The notes: generated from the sequence alone by a model not told the origin. Counted from the first letter of the stretch, positions 25,143-34,047 are shown. The stretch: DNA of 64,000 nt from Streptomyces deccanensis (GCF_022385335.1 NZ_CP092431.1:248001-312000), one strand, 5' to 3'. A program made the numbers and translations.

Positions 25143-26561
25143 ATGCCGCCCGCCCTCGCCCGCCTTCTCGGCGACAGCCGCGCCCTGGCGACGCTGGCCG
25201 TGCCGCTGGCCCTCACCCAGCTCGCACAGGTCGCGCTGACCACCACCGACACCGTCATGATGGGCCTGCTCGGCACCGAGGCCCTGGCCGCGGGCGGCCT
25301 CGCCATGGTGATCTTCAACCAGTTGCGCACCATGGGAGTCGGCATGGTCACCGCCGTCGGCAACCAGGTCGCGGCGGCCGACGCCCAGGCGGAGTCCACG
25401 GGCGAAGGCGAGAGCGGCGCCGACGCCGCGGCCGCCCGGGAGGAGGTCCGCGACCTCGTTCGGGCGAGCCTGCTGCTGTCGACCCTGGTGGGCGTCGCGG
25501 GCGCGGTCCTGATGGTGCTCATCGGGCACGCCGTGATCTGGCTCGGCCAGGACCCGGACGTGGTCGACGCCGCCAAGCCCGTCCTCTACACGATGGCGCC
25601 CGGCCTGATCCCCTGTCTGTGGTTCCAGGCGATACGCCAGTTCACCGTCGGCATGCGCCGCCCCCAGGCCCTGCTGCGGATCACCCTGGCCTCGATCGCC
25701 GTCAACGCCGGCCTCAACTGGGCCTTCATCCACGGCACGTGGATCTTCCCCGAACTGGGCCTGCCCGGCATCGGCCTGGCCACCAGCCTGGTCTACGCCC
25801 TGTCCTGTCTCGCCCTGTATCTCTCCGCCCGGCGCGACAGCCGACTCGCCCCGGTGCTGTCCCTCGCCGTCTGGAAGACCCGCCCCGCCACCCTGCGCGG
25901 ACTCACCGGCCTCGGTACGCCGATCGCGGCCACCTACGGCTCCGAGGCGGGCTTCTTCTTCGTCGTCGCCCTCTTCGCCGGCAGTTTCGGCACGGCGGCC
26001 CTGGCCGCCCACACCGCCGTCAACCAGCTCGTCTACATCGTCTTCCAGATAGCCGTCGGCCTCTCCCACGCCGCGTCCATCGGCGTCAGCCGGGAGCTGG
26101 CACTGCGCCGTCTGGCCGCCGCCCAGCGCCTCAAGACCACGGCCCTGGCCTGCGCCGGCGTTGTCATGGCCGTGGTCGGTGTGGTCTACGTGACCCTGCC
26201 GGGCCTCGTCCTCGCGCCGTTCCTCGACAGCGGTGACGACCGGGCGGTCGAGATCGCCACGCAGCTGCTCCTGGTCGCGGCGGTCCTGCAGTTCTTCGAC
26301 TGCACCCAGAACATCGGGGTCGGTCTGCTGCGGGGCCTCGACGACACCAAGGGGGGTTTCCGCGTCACCCTCGTCGGCTACTGGCTCGTCGGCCTCCCCG
26401 CCGCCGCCCTCCTGGGTCTCACCACCGGGCTCGACACCCTCGGTATCTGGCTCGGCCTCCTCACCGGCCTCGCCACCACGGCCGTACTCCTGCTACGCCG
26501 CTACAACCAGGGCCTCGGCCGCCTGCCCCACCCCATACAACCGGCACCGTCCCGGGCCTGA
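25143..26561 (+). CDS. MATE-family multidrug/siderophore-type efflux transporter
   Basis: 472 residues with about twelve membrane helices in two halves. The family signature LAQVALTTTDTVMMGLLGTEALA is at the N-terminus, the repeat-half counterpart is AATYGSEAGFFFVVALFAGSFG, and there is a hydrophilic loop rich in Glu, Ser and Ala near 80-100. MATE proteins export small molecules using Na+ or H+. It is divergent from the iron-box importer with its own weaker box, so it may export an iron- or metal-related small molecule. A leader of roughly 200 bases precedes it. Confidence 0.92.
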   Translation: MPPALARLLGDSRALATLAVPLALTQLAQVALTTTDTVMMGLLGTEALAAGGLAMVIFNQLRTMGVGMVTAVGNQVAAADAQAESTGEGESGADAAAAREEVRDLVRASLLLSTLVGVAGAVLMVLIGHAVIWLGQDPDVVDAAKPVLYTMAPGLIPCLWFQAIRQFTVGMRRPQALLRITLASIAVNAGLNWAFIHGTWIFPELGLPGIGLATSLVYALSCLALYLSARRDSRLAPVLSLAVWKTRPATLRGLTGLGTPIAATYGSEAGFFFVVALFAGSFGTAALAAHTAVNQLVYIVFQIAVGLSHAASIGVSRELALRRLAAAQRLKTTALACAGVVMAVVGVVYVTLPGLVLAPFLDSGDDRAVEIATQLLLVAAVLQFFDCTQNIGVGLLRGLDDTKGGFRVTLVGYWLVGLPAAALLGLTTGLDTLGIWLGLLTGLATTAVLLLRRYNQGLGRLPHPIQPAPSRA

Positions 26562-26601
26562 ACGGGGCCGCCCGGTCGGTTCCAGGGCACCGCCGGCATG
26601 A

Positions 26602-26635
26602 ACGGGCGGCACGCACGATCGCGCGTGCCGCCCGT
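26602..26635. terminator. Bidirectional terminator hairpin
   Basis: ACGGGCGGCACGC (26602-26614) and GCGTGCCGCCCGT (26623-26635) are perfect 13-base arms with an 8-base loop, located between the converging MATE and azoreductase genes. Confidence 0.8.
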
Positions 26636-26721
26636 CCCGAGGGGGTCAGTGGGCCGAGATCAAAAGACGGCCGGGCCGCCAGCAGGCAGCCGTCCTCCTC
26701 GGTGCCGCGCCCGCTCGCGCA

Positions 26722-27363
26722 TCAGACCCTGCTGAGCTTGGCGATCCGCAGCCCATGCTCGGCGGCGTGCTCGTGCCCTGTCTTCATGGATTCTTCGGCC
26801 AGTCCTCGCAGGTGCGCCATCTCCGGGTTCCAGAACGCGTGGGTCAGCTCCGCCTCGGCGATCTGCAGGTCGAGGCCGAAGACGTCGGCCAGGATCATGC
26901 GCAGGTAGGGGGTGGCGTGATCCCAGCCCTCCTTCGGGGTGCCGGGCCCGTAGCCGCCGCCCCGGCTCAACGTCAGCAGCGCCGGCTTGCCCTTGAGCGG
27001 CCAGTCACCGTGCACACCCACCACGGGGTGCTTCAGGATCAGGTCGATCCAGGTCTTGACCTGCTCCGGGACGTTCCAGTTGTACATCGGCACCGCGAAC
27101 AGGAACGCGTCGGCGGCGAGCAGTTCCGCGCCGAGGCGGTCGAGGAGCTCGTGCGCCTCGGCGGGGGCCGGTGCGGCCGGGTTGACGACTTCGTGGGCGA
27201 GCGCGGTCCAGGCGTCCCCGGGCAGCGGGTGGACCCCGAGGTCGCGCCGGGTCACGACGCCGCCGGGGTGCTCGGCGAGCCACGCCTGCTCGGCGGTGTC
27301 GGCGAGGGCGCGGCTCACCGACCCTTCGGTACGGATGCTCGCGTCGAGACGGAACAGGTTCAT
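26722..27363 (-). CDS. azoR: FMN-dependent NADH-azoreductase (flavodoxin-like quinone reductase)
   Basis: 213 residues. LDASIRTEGSVSRALAD at the N-terminus is the FMN phosphate-binding loop of AzoR-type enzymes, and VPMYNWNVPEQVKTWIDLI and SRGGGYGPGT are the other flavin contacts. It reduces quinones and azo compounds using NADH and FMN. Divergent from a MarR gene across a 164-base gap with an inverted repeat over its promoter, a common arrangement for MarR proteins sensing quinones or electrophiles. Confidence 0.92.
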   Translation of the reverse strand: MNLFRLDASIRTEGSVSRALADTAEQAWLAEHPGGVVTRRDLGVHPLPGDAWTALAHEVVNPAAPAPAEAHELLDRLGAELLAADAFLFAVPMYNWNVPEQVKTWIDLILKHPVVGVHGDWPLKGKPALLTLSRGGGYGPGTPKEGWDHATPYLRMILADVFGLDLQIAEAELTHAFWNPEMAHLRGLAEESMKTGHEHAAEHGLRIAKLSRV

Positions 27364-27383
27364 GGTGCGGTACCTCCGACATA

Positions 27384-27431
27384 GTTCTGCTGCAACGCAG
27401 ATAGTATGCACAGCAGAACATCTGCCGACAA
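27384..27431 (-). promoter_or_regulatory. azoR promoter with MarR-type operator
   Basis: On the reverse strand TTGTCG (27431-27426) and CATACT (27408-27403) are 17 bases apart and suit -35 and -10. Perfect inverted arms GTTCTGCTG (27384-27392) and CAGCAGAAC (27411-27419) straddle the -10, and a nested pair GCAGA/TCTGC (27413-27425) lies in the spacer. Similar CTGC/GCAG half-sites recur at about 27476-27500, near the MarR start. Confidence 0.6.
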
Positions 27432-27527
27432 GAAAACCTGAACGATCGAAACTCGCACACTGCGCCGGACAAATATTCTGCTCGGCAGACTGTCTGTCGC
27501 CATGCCGAAAGGTGCTACGGTGATGTG

Positions 27528-28016
27528 ATGTCCTCTGAACCTCGCGGCCGTTCGAGCGAAAACGCCCAGTGTCTCGCCTTGGACAACGACCTGGTCTGGG
27601 CCATTCGTATGATTTCGGGGGCGCTTCGGCGCGCTTCAGCCGAGGCCGCGGAGACGCTGCCCGGAGGAGCACGCGCCTACCTGGTGCTCGTGGCACTGGC
27701 GGAGGCCGGGGACAAGCCCCCCACACAACTCGAACTGGCGGGCCAGGTCGGTCTCGACCGAACGGTGATGACCTACCTCCTCGACGGCCTGGAGGGGCAG
27801 GGCCTGCTGTCGCGACGCCCGAATCCGCAGGACCGGCGGGCTCGCCACGTGATCCTCTCGGACGAAGGCCGATCGCAACTGCAGCGCATGCGCACTGATG
27901 TCGCGGCCGCCGAAGCACGGCTGCTCGTGGAGTTGAACGAAGAGCAGCGGGCCCAGTTCCGCGACCTCCTGACCCGGGTCGCCCTCACCGCTCAGCGGGG
28001 CACCCTCGGAGGCTGA
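27528..28016 (+). CDS. MarR-family transcriptional regulator
   Basis: 162 residues. The winged helix is visible: QLELAGQVGLDRTVMTYLLD is the recognition region and RRPNPQDRRARHVILSDEG the wing. No cysteine falls in the usual redox-sensing place other than one near the N-terminus (QCLAL, about residue 15). GTG at 27525 and ATG at 27528 are adjacent; neither has a clean ribosome site. It probably represses azoR and itself through the repeats in the shared gap. Confidence 0.9.
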   Translation: MSSEPRGRSSENAQCLALDNDLVWAIRMISGALRRASAEAAETLPGGARAYLVLVALAEAGDKPPTQLELAGQVGLDRTVMTYLLDGLEGQGLLSRRPNPQDRRARHVILSDEGRSQLQRMRTDVAAAEARLLVELNEEQRAQFRDLLTRVALTAQRGTLGG

Positions 28017-28082
28017 GGCGCCGCTCCTCTCCTAGGTGACGACTGCCGACGACGGGCTGGCGAGCCTGAGTCGCCCGTCGCG

Positions 28083-29222
28083 TCAGCTCGCCCGGAGACC
28101 GACCGCCAGCGTCAGTTCGAGGACCCGGTGCGGTGTCGCGAGGTCCGGGAACAGCTCCCGCAGCTGTGACATCCGGTACCGGACGGTCTGGGGGTGGACG
28201 AACAGCGCCGCCGCCACCTCGTCCCGCCTGCCCTGGTGCAGCAGCCACGCCCGCAGCGTCTCCTCCAACCGCCGTGCCGTCGCGGCAGGCAGGGCCCGCA
28301 ACGGTGCGAGGGCTCGGGCACGCAGGTCCGCCAACGCGTCCTCGTCGGCGCTCAGCACCAGCTCCGGCAGATGGTCCTCGGTGTCGCGGATGTCGGAGGA
28401 GAGGGAGCGCGCGCGTACGGCCCGTGCGTACGAGGCGGACGCGCGCGTCCACGGCCGGGCCGGGCCGACCACGGCGGTGCGGTCGGTCATCCGCCGCAAG
28501 AGGTGTGATCGGTCGGCATCGGGGACGAGCAGCACGCCGAGGTCGTCCGGCAGATCATCGAGGACGAGGGTGTTCGGGTCGAGCAGTCGGCAGGCGGGCC
28601 GGGCCTGGGCGGCGGGCAGCAGGACGGCGGTCAGCGAGGCCGGAGGCTGCCACGCGGCCCGTTGCGCGGAGGCCAGCAGCACGTCCGGGCTCGCGCCGGC
28701 GAGCAGGTCGCGGACCAGTTGCTCCAGGTGGCGTTCATGGGCCCGGCCCCGGGCGGCCAGTTCGTCGGCGTGGCCCGCGGCGCTCGCGGCGGAGAGCTCG
28801 TCGATGTAGGCGAAGGTCAGCTCGGCGAACTTGGCGACCTCGGCGGCAGGCAGACCGGCGGGTACGGCACCCGCGGCCAGGCAGCGCCAGGCCACGCGGG
28901 CGCCGACGCGGTAGGCGCTGAGCAGGGCGTCCATCGAACGGCCGTCGCGCACCTCGCCGCGTCCCAGCTCGTAGGCCGCGTCCCCGGCGTCGCCGCCCGT
29001 GGCGTTCCCGCTCGCGAGGTCCAGGTAGTGCCCGAGGGCGGTGCGGACTGCTCGGCGGATGGTGCCGCCCATGCTGCCCGAGAGAGCGCCCGCGTAGGGA
29101 GGGACCTCGTCGATGATCGCCTGGACGACCTCGTCCGCGGTGGTCCTCAGCGCGGCCCGCAGCGCGGTGACCGTCGTCTCGTCCAGGGCCAATTCGTTGG
29201 CCCTCTGGATTGCGTGACTCAT
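28083..29222 (-). CDS. PucR/CdaR-type helix-turn-helix regulator
   Basis: 379 residues. The C-terminal PucR helix-turn-helix is clear: LRAWLLHQGRRDEVAAALF, then HPQTVRYRMSQLRELF. The N-terminal 170 residues are helical and resemble the RsbT co-antagonist-like domain found in many actinobacterial PucR proteins (GRGEVRDGRSMDALLSAYRVG). Divergent from the reductase/desaturase pair with an 86-base gap, so it probably controls them; Streptomyces and mycobacteria often keep such a regulator next to DesA3-like desaturases. Confidence 0.87.
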   Translation of the reverse strand: MSHAIQRANELALDETTVTALRAALRTTADEVVQAIIDEVPPYAGALSGSMGGTIRRAVRTALGHYLDLASGNATGGDAGDAAYELGRGEVRDGRSMDALLSAYRVGARVAWRCLAAGAVPAGLPAAEVAKFAELTFAYIDELSAASAAGHADELAARGRAHERHLEQLVRDLLAGASPDVLLASAQRAAWQPPASLTAVLLPAAQARPACRLLDPNTLVLDDLPDDLGVLLVPDADRSHLLRRMTDRTAVVGPARPWTRASASYARAVRARSLSSDIRDTEDHLPELVLSADEDALADLRARALAPLRALPAATARRLEETLRAWLLHQGRRDEVAAALFVHPQTVRYRMSQLRELFPDLATPHRVLELTLAVGLRAS

Positions 29223-29261
29223 TTTTTGTTCCCCGCGAACAATTCAACCGATCAGATTCAC

Positions 29262-29277
29262 GTCCTGCGGACAGGAC
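29262..29277. promoter_or_regulatory. Short inverted repeat in the PucR/reductase gap
   Basis: GTCCTG (29262-29267) and CAGGAC (29272-29277) flank CGGA. It lies 31 bases before the reductase start, in the only shared control region of the divergent genes. GTTC/GAAC arms (29229-29241) lie close to the PucR start. Operator role is inferred. Confidence 0.35.
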
Positions 29278-29308
29278 TTTACGCCCTGAGGCACAGCAAG
29301 CTGGAGTC

Positions 29309-30364
29309 ATGACGAGTGTGGCCCTGCGCAGCAGGGCGTGGAAACTGCTGGAGATGGTCACGACGCCGCTGGTGCCGTCGGACTACCTCGACCTGGTCAG
29401 CCCGCTGCGGGCCGGCGCCGACCTGCGCGGGCGCATCGAAGCCGTGCGCCCCGAGACGGGTGACGCCGCGACCATCGTGATCAGACCGGGACGGGGCTGG
29501 CGCGGCCACACAGCCGGTCAGTACGTGCGGGTCGGGGTCGACGTCGACGGGGTGCGCCTGTGGCGTGCCTACTCGCTCACCTCGCCGACCGACCGCCGGG
29601 ACGGCCGCATCACGATCACCGTGAAGGCGATCCCGGACGGCAAGGTCAGCAACCACCTGGTCCGCAGGGCGACACCGGGCACGCTGATCCAGCTCGACCA
29701 GGCGACCGGTGACTTCGTGCTGCCGGAGGCCAAGCCCGCCAAGGTGCTCTATCTGACGGCCGGCAGCGGCATCACGCCCGTGATGGGCATGCTGCGCGAC
29801 ACCGACTTCGACGACGTCGTCATGGTCCACTCCGCGCCGCGGCCGCACGACGTGATCTTCCGCGACGATCTGCACGCCCTGGTCGCGGACAAGAAGCTGC
29901 GCCTCACCGAGCTGCACACCGACACCGACGGCATGCTCGACATCGCCCGTCTCGGCGACCTCGTGCCCGACTGGGCCGAGCGCGAGACCTGGGCCTGCGG
30001 TCCCGCGGGACTGCTCGACGCCGCCGAGGAGCACTGGACGGAGCACGGCGTCCGGGAGCGCCTGCACACCGAGCGCTTTCGCCCCACCGTCGTCGCCACC
30101 GGCGACGGTGGCGAGGTCACGTTCAGCACCACCGGCACGACCGTCGACGCGGACGGCGCCACGCCGTTGCTGGACGTCGGCGAGGAGGCCGGTGTGCTCA
30201 TGCCGTCCGGGTGCCGCATGGGCATCTGCTTCGGCTGCGTCACGCCGCTCAAGGCGGGCGCCGTCCGCGACCTGCGCACCGGCGAGATCACCGAGGCCGA
30301 ACCGGGCGTCCTCATCCAGACCTGCGTGTCCGCCGCGGCGGGCCCCTGTGACATCGAACGGTAG
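29309..30364 (+). CDS. Ferredoxin-type NAD(P)H reductase for the desaturase
   Basis: 351 residues: flavin domain (WRAYSLTSP), NAD domain (YLTAGSGITPVMGML, WACGPAGLLDAAE) and C-terminal [2Fe-2S] domain with C302-x4-C307-x2-C310-x29-C340. This matches the mycobacterial Rv3230c type, which supplies electrons to the membrane desaturase DesA3 encoded beside it. Here too the desaturase follows, seven bases downstream. GGAG precedes the ATG by three bases. Confidence 0.9.
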   Translation: MTSVALRSRAWKLLEMVTTPLVPSDYLDLVSPLRAGADLRGRIEAVRPETGDAATIVIRPGRGWRGHTAGQYVRVGVDVDGVRLWRAYSLTSPTDRRDGRITITVKAIPDGKVSNHLVRRATPGTLIQLDQATGDFVLPEAKPAKVLYLTAGSGITPVMGMLRDTDFDDVVMVHSAPRPHDVIFRDDLHALVADKKLRLTELHTDTDGMLDIARLGDLVPDWAERETWACGPAGLLDAAEEHWTEHGVRERLHTERFRPTVVATGDGGEVTFSTTGTTVDADGATPLLDVGEEAGVLMPSGCRMGICFGCVTPLKAGAVRDLRTGEITEAEPGVLIQTCVSAAAGPCDIER

Positions 30365-30371
30365 GAGCACC

Positions 30372-31490
30372 TTGACCGCCATCGACCCCACCGCCCATCT
30401 GACCGCGGAGCAGATCGAGGAGCTCGGCCGCGAGCTGGACGCGATCCGCGACGAGGTGATCGCGAGCCGCGGCGAGAAGGACGCCGCGTACATCCGCAAG
30501 GTCATCTCGGCGCAGCGCAAGCTCGAACTGGTCAGCCGGGGCGTGCTGTTGTTCTCGATCTTCCCGCCCGCGTGGCTGATCGGCACCGCCGGTCTGTCCG
30601 TGGCGAAGATCATGGACAACATGGAGATCGGCCACAACATCCTGCATGGCCAGTGGGACTGGATGCGGGACCCGAAGATCCACTCCACCACCTGGGAATG
30701 GGACCACGTCTCCCCGGCCGACCAGTGGAAGCACTCGCACAACGAGCTGCACCACACGTACACCAACGTGATCGGCAAGGACAACGACCTCGGCTACGGC
30801 ATCATGCGCGTCGACGAGGACCAGAAGTGGCACCCGTTCCACCTCGGCCAGCCGATGTGGAACTTCATCAACGCCTGCTTCTTCGAGTACGGCATCGCGG
30901 CGTACGACCTGGAGCTCGGCAAGAACCTGCACAAGCGCCGCCGCAAGAACCCGGAGTTCCGGGCGCGGGCCAGGGCCGTGGGCCGCAAGATCCGCAAGCA
31001 GGTGCTCAAGGACTACGTGATCCACCCGCTGCTGTCGGGCCCGTCGTTCCTCCCCACGCTCGCCGCCACGTTCACCGCGAACCTGGTCCGCAACCTCTGG
31101 TCCCACTCGGTGATCATGTGCGGGCACTTCCCCGAGGGTGTGCAGGTCTTCGAGCGCCGGTCGATCAAGGGCGAGACGCGCGGCCAGTGGTACCTGCGCC
31201 AGATGATGGGCTCGGCGAACATCAGCGGCAGCAAGGCCATGCATTTCATGACCGGCAACCTGTCGCACCAGATCGAGCACCACCTGTTCCCGGACCTGCC
31301 GAGCAACCGGTACGCCGAGGTCGCGGTGAAGGTGCGCGCGCTGTTCGAGAAGTACGAGCTGGAGTACGTCACCGGGCCGCTGCCCAAGCAGGTGTTCTCC
31401 GCGTGGCGCAAGGTCGTCCGCCTCTCACTGCCGAACAAGAAGCCCAAGGTCAGGACGCCGGACCGCGAGCAGGAGCTCGTCGCGGCCTGA
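30372..31490 (+). CDS. Membrane acyl-CoA desaturase (DesA3-like)
   Basis: 372 residues. The three histidine boxes that bind the di-iron centre are HNILH (88-92), HSHNELHH (121-128) and HQIEHH (299-304). Hydrophobic segments flank them (FSIFPPAWLIGTAGL, FLPTLAATFTANLV). It introduces a double bond, probably delta-9, into a long acyl chain at the membrane. TTG start at 30372 is supported by TAGGAG six bases upstream. It is coupled to the reductase and presumably regulated by the PucR protein. Confidence 0.92.
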   Translation: MTAIDPTAHLTAEQIEELGRELDAIRDEVIASRGEKDAAYIRKVISAQRKLELVSRGVLLFSIFPPAWLIGTAGLSVAKIMDNMEIGHNILHGQWDWMRDPKIHSTTWEWDHVSPADQWKHSHNELHHTYTNVIGKDNDLGYGIMRVDEDQKWHPFHLGQPMWNFINACFFEYGIAAYDLELGKNLHKRRRKNPEFRARARAVGRKIRKQVLKDYVIHPLLSGPSFLPTLAATFTANLVRNLWSHSVIMCGHFPEGVQVFERRSIKGETRGQWYLRQMMGSANISGSKAMHFMTGNLSHQIEHHLFPDLPSNRYAEVAVKVRALFEKYELEYVTGPLPKQVFSAWRKVVRLSLPNKKPKVRTPDREQELVAA

Positions 31491-31500
31491 TTCGGGCCGG

Positions 31501-32382
31501 TCAGAGCGCGCCGCGCCAGGAGCAGGCCGCCGTTCCCCCGACCGGTACGGGGACGCTGAGTACCGCCCCGGAGGCCGAGGTCGGGTTCGTCACCCCGTAC
31601 CGGGCCGTGGTGACGAAGAGGCGGTCGGTGTCTCCGGGCAGCAGGCACACCGACGTGGGATGCGGGGCGGGGACGGTCAGGGTGTCGAGGAGGCGGCCGT
31701 CGGGATGGTAGCGGCGGACCGCCCCCGCTCCCCACAGCGCCACCCACAGGCAGCCCTCCGCGTCGACGGTCATGCCGTCGGGACTTCCTTCCCCGTCACG
31801 CAGTCGGGCGAAGGTCTCCGGGCCGCCCACGAGCCCGCCCGAGACGGGGTCGACACGGCAGCGCAGGACGGTGCCGACAGCCGTGTCCGCGAGATACATG
31901 GTCGTGCCGTCGGCGGTGAACGCGGGGCCGTTGGCGATGGTCAGCCCGTCGAGGACTCGCACCACCGTGCCGTCCGGGTCCGTCCGGTAGAGGGAGCCCG
32001 CGCCGGGGGTGCCGTCGTAGGCCATGCTGCCGGCCCAGAAGCGCCCCGCGGGGTCCGCGACGCCGTCGTTCATGCGGCTGGGGGCCGGGGTGCGGTCCTC
32101 GGGCCGGTCGAGCCATTCCAGGGTGCCGTCGGGGGTGAGCAGCGCGATGCCGGTGCCCGCGGCGGCGATCCAGCTGTCCGGTCGGCCGGCCACCGGGGCG
32201 ACGGCGCCCAACGGGACGTCGAGGCGGGCGAGTCGGGTCGGACCGAGGTCGTCGCGGTCGTCGCGCAGTTCGAAGAGCCGCCCGCTGAGGATGTCGACGT
32301 ACACGTACCGGCCGTCGAACCAGCGGCCGCCCTCGGCGAGTTCGTAGGCTCCCTCGACGACGACCGCCGCCGTTGGTGTCAT
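31501..32382 (-). CDS. SMP-30/gluconolactonase-family lactonase
   Basis: 293 residues, a six-bladed propeller of the SMP-30 type. Typical motifs are EGGRWFDGRYVYVDI at the N-terminus (metal-ligand Glu), PSRMNDGVADPAGRFWAGSM in the middle and GSPDGMTVDAEGCLWVALWG toward the end. It hydrolyses an aldonolactone to the acid; with D-galactonate dehydratase nearby the likely substrate is galactonolactone. AAGGAG lies ten bases before the ATG. Last gene of the reverse-strand galactonate operon. Confidence 0.9.
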   Translation of the reverse strand: MTPTAAVVVEGAYELAEGGRWFDGRYVYVDILSGRLFELRDDRDDLGPTRLARLDVPLGAVAPVAGRPDSWIAAAGTGIALLTPDGTLEWLDRPEDRTPAPSRMNDGVADPAGRFWAGSMAYDGTPGAGSLYRTDPDGTVVRVLDGLTIANGPAFTADGTTMYLADTAVGTVLRCRVDPVSGGLVGGPETFARLRDGEGSPDGMTVDAEGCLWVALWGAGAVRRYHPDGRLLDTLTVPAPHPTSVCLLPGDTDRLFVTTARYGVTNPTSASGAVLSVPVPVGGTAACSWRGAL

Positions 32383-32417
32383 GTTCCGTTCTCCTTGAAC
32401 TGCTTGCATCGCTTGGG

Positions 32418-33383
32418 TCAGCGGATGGTCGTGCCGTCGGGCTGGTCGAACAGGCCGAGTTCGTCCCGCGCGGGAAGGCCCTCCCAGTCGCCCCGGGTGG
32501 CGACGGCGAACGCCGAGGTGGTGACGGCCCGGTGCAGCCGGGCCGGGACGTCCGCGCCGTCGAGGAGTCCGGAGAGGTATCCGGCCACGAAGGCGTCGCC
32601 CGCGCCGACGAGATCGACGGCGTCGACCTGTCGTGCCGCGCGGTCGGTCGCCCCGTCCGCGGTGAAGGCGGTCGCGCCGCGCGCGCCCCGTTTCACGACC
32701 ACTTCGCCGACCCCCTCGGCCAGAACAGCGCGCACCGCCTCGGGTTCGTCCACGCCGGGTCGTGCCAGTACGAGCGGTAGTTCGTCCTCGGAGGCGATGA
32801 GCAGGTCGACGTGTGCCAGCATCGGCCTGAGTGCGGCGCGGGCCCGGTCGGCGGTCCACAGCCGGGAGCGGTGGTTGATGTCGAGGCATACGGTGATGCC
32901 GGCTTCGTGTGCGGTGGCGGCGGCGGTCAGGGCCGCGTCGGCCGCTGTGGGGCTGAGCGCCGGCGTGATGCCGGTCAGGTGCAGGACGCGGGGCCCGTCG
33001 GCCAGCGCGGGCAGGACGTCGGCCGGTGCGACGGCCGAACCGGCGGATCCCGTGCGGTAGTAGCTGACGCGGGTGAGCGTGCCCAGGCGGGGCTCGGTCA
33101 TCAGCAGTCCCGTGGGGCGGCCGGCGTCGTCGGTGACCGCGTGGGTGGTGTCGACGCCCTCGGCGCGCAGGGTACGCAGGACCAGCGCGCCGAGTTCGTC
33201 CGCGCCGACCCGGCCGGCCCAGCGCACCCGGTGCCCGAGCCGGGCGAGACCGATGGCGACGTTGGACTCGGCGCCCGCCACGGACAGCCCGAGACTGCCG
33301 CCGAGCCGGAGGGCGCCGTGGGCCCGGAGCGCGGCCATCGTCTCGCCGAAGGTGACGACCTCGGGCGGAACCGATCTCGTCAT
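32418..33383 (-). CDS. PfkB-family sugar-acid kinase (2-keto-3-deoxy acid kinase)
   Basis: 321 residues of the ribokinase/PfkB fold. The N-terminus VVTFGETMAALR is that of KDG-kinase-like members and the catalytic motif is VGAGDAFVAGY (base Asp). It phosphorylates 2-keto-3-deoxygalactonate or gluconate at C6. Enteric galactonate operons instead use the unrelated DgoK, so the kinase here is a non-orthologous replacement. ATG at 33383 overlaps the aldolase stop by four bases, indicating coupling. Confidence 0.9.
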   Translation of the reverse strand: MTRSVPPEVVTFGETMAALRAHGALRLGGSLGLSVAGAESNVAIGLARLGHRVRWAGRVGADELGALVLRTLRAEGVDTTHAVTDDAGRPTGLLMTEPRLGTLTRVSYYRTGSAGSAVAPADVLPALADGPRVLHLTGITPALSPTAADAALTAAATAHEAGITVCLDINHRSRLWTADRARAALRPMLAHVDLLIASEDELPLVLARPGVDEPEAVRAVLAEGVGEVVVKRGARGATAFTADGATDRAARQVDAVDLVGAGDAFVAGYLSGLLDGADVPARLHRAVTTSAFAVATRGDWEGLPARDELGLFDQPDGTTIR

Positions 33384-34000
33384 GACCTGCCCCCGGCCGT
33401 CACCGTGCGGAACTCGGCGGCACGGTCCCGGAGTCGCCGCAGGTCGCCGCCGTCGGCGGCGTCCCCGACCAGGGGCGAGCCGACGCCGACGGCCAGGGCG
33501 CCCCGGTCCAGGTAGTCCCGTGCGGCCTGCGCGTCGACCCCGCCGACGGGCACGAAGGGCACCTCGGGGAAGGGGTCGCGCAGGGCCCGCAGATAGCCGG
33601 GCCCCCCGAGCACGCCGGGGAAGAGTTTGATCGCGTCCGCACCTCGTGCGAGGGCGGTCTCGATCTCGGTCGGTGTCAGGGCACCCATCAACACGGGTAC
33701 GCCGAAGGACACCGGCCCGTCGAGCACGGCCGGAGTGACGAGGTACGACGCTCCGGCCTCCACGGCACGTTCGGCGTCCGCGGCCGAGCGCACGGTCCCC
33801 GCGCCGAGGAGGGCGTCGGGGCCGAGTTCGGCGCGGGCCTGCCGGATGACGGTCAGGGCGTCGGCGGTGGTCAGCGAGACCTCGATGACCGCGACGCCCT
33901 CTTCGGTGAGGGTGCGTACGGTGCGCAGGGCCGCGGCGGGGTCCTTGCCGCGGACGATCGCCAGCAGGCGGTGGGCGCGGAGCGATTCCACCAGGTTCAT
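33380..34000 (-). CDS. 2-keto-3-deoxy-6-phosphogluconate/galactonate aldolase
   Basis: 206 residues, class I aldolase fold of the KDPG/KDPGal family. The Schiff-base lysine is K125 in GADAIKLFPG, the glutamate is E40 in VIEVSLTT, and the phosphate site is VPVGGVD. It splits the phosphorylated keto-deoxy acid into pyruvate and glyceraldehyde 3-phosphate. It lies between the kinase and dgoD; substrate choice between the gluconate and galactonate epimers follows from the neighbouring dehydratase. Confidence 0.92.
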   Translation of the reverse strand: MNLVESLRAHRLLAIVRGKDPAAALRTVRTLTEEGVAVIEVSLTTADALTVIRQARAELGPDALLGAGTVRSAADAERAVEAGASYLVTPAVLDGPVSFGVPVLMGALTPTEIETALARGADAIKLFPGVLGGPGYLRALRDPFPEVPFVPVGGVDAQAARDYLDRGALAVGVGSPLVGDAADGGDLRRLRDRAAEFRTVTAGGRS

Positions 34001-34047
34001 GGGAGCGGGGCTCTCCTCGGGTCGGGGGTGTGGGGGCCTGATGGTGC

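Noticed and set aside
24943..25239. Forward open frame of 98 residues before the MATE gene
   Set aside because: Overlaps the MATE start out of frame and has a compositionally biased product without a ribosome site.
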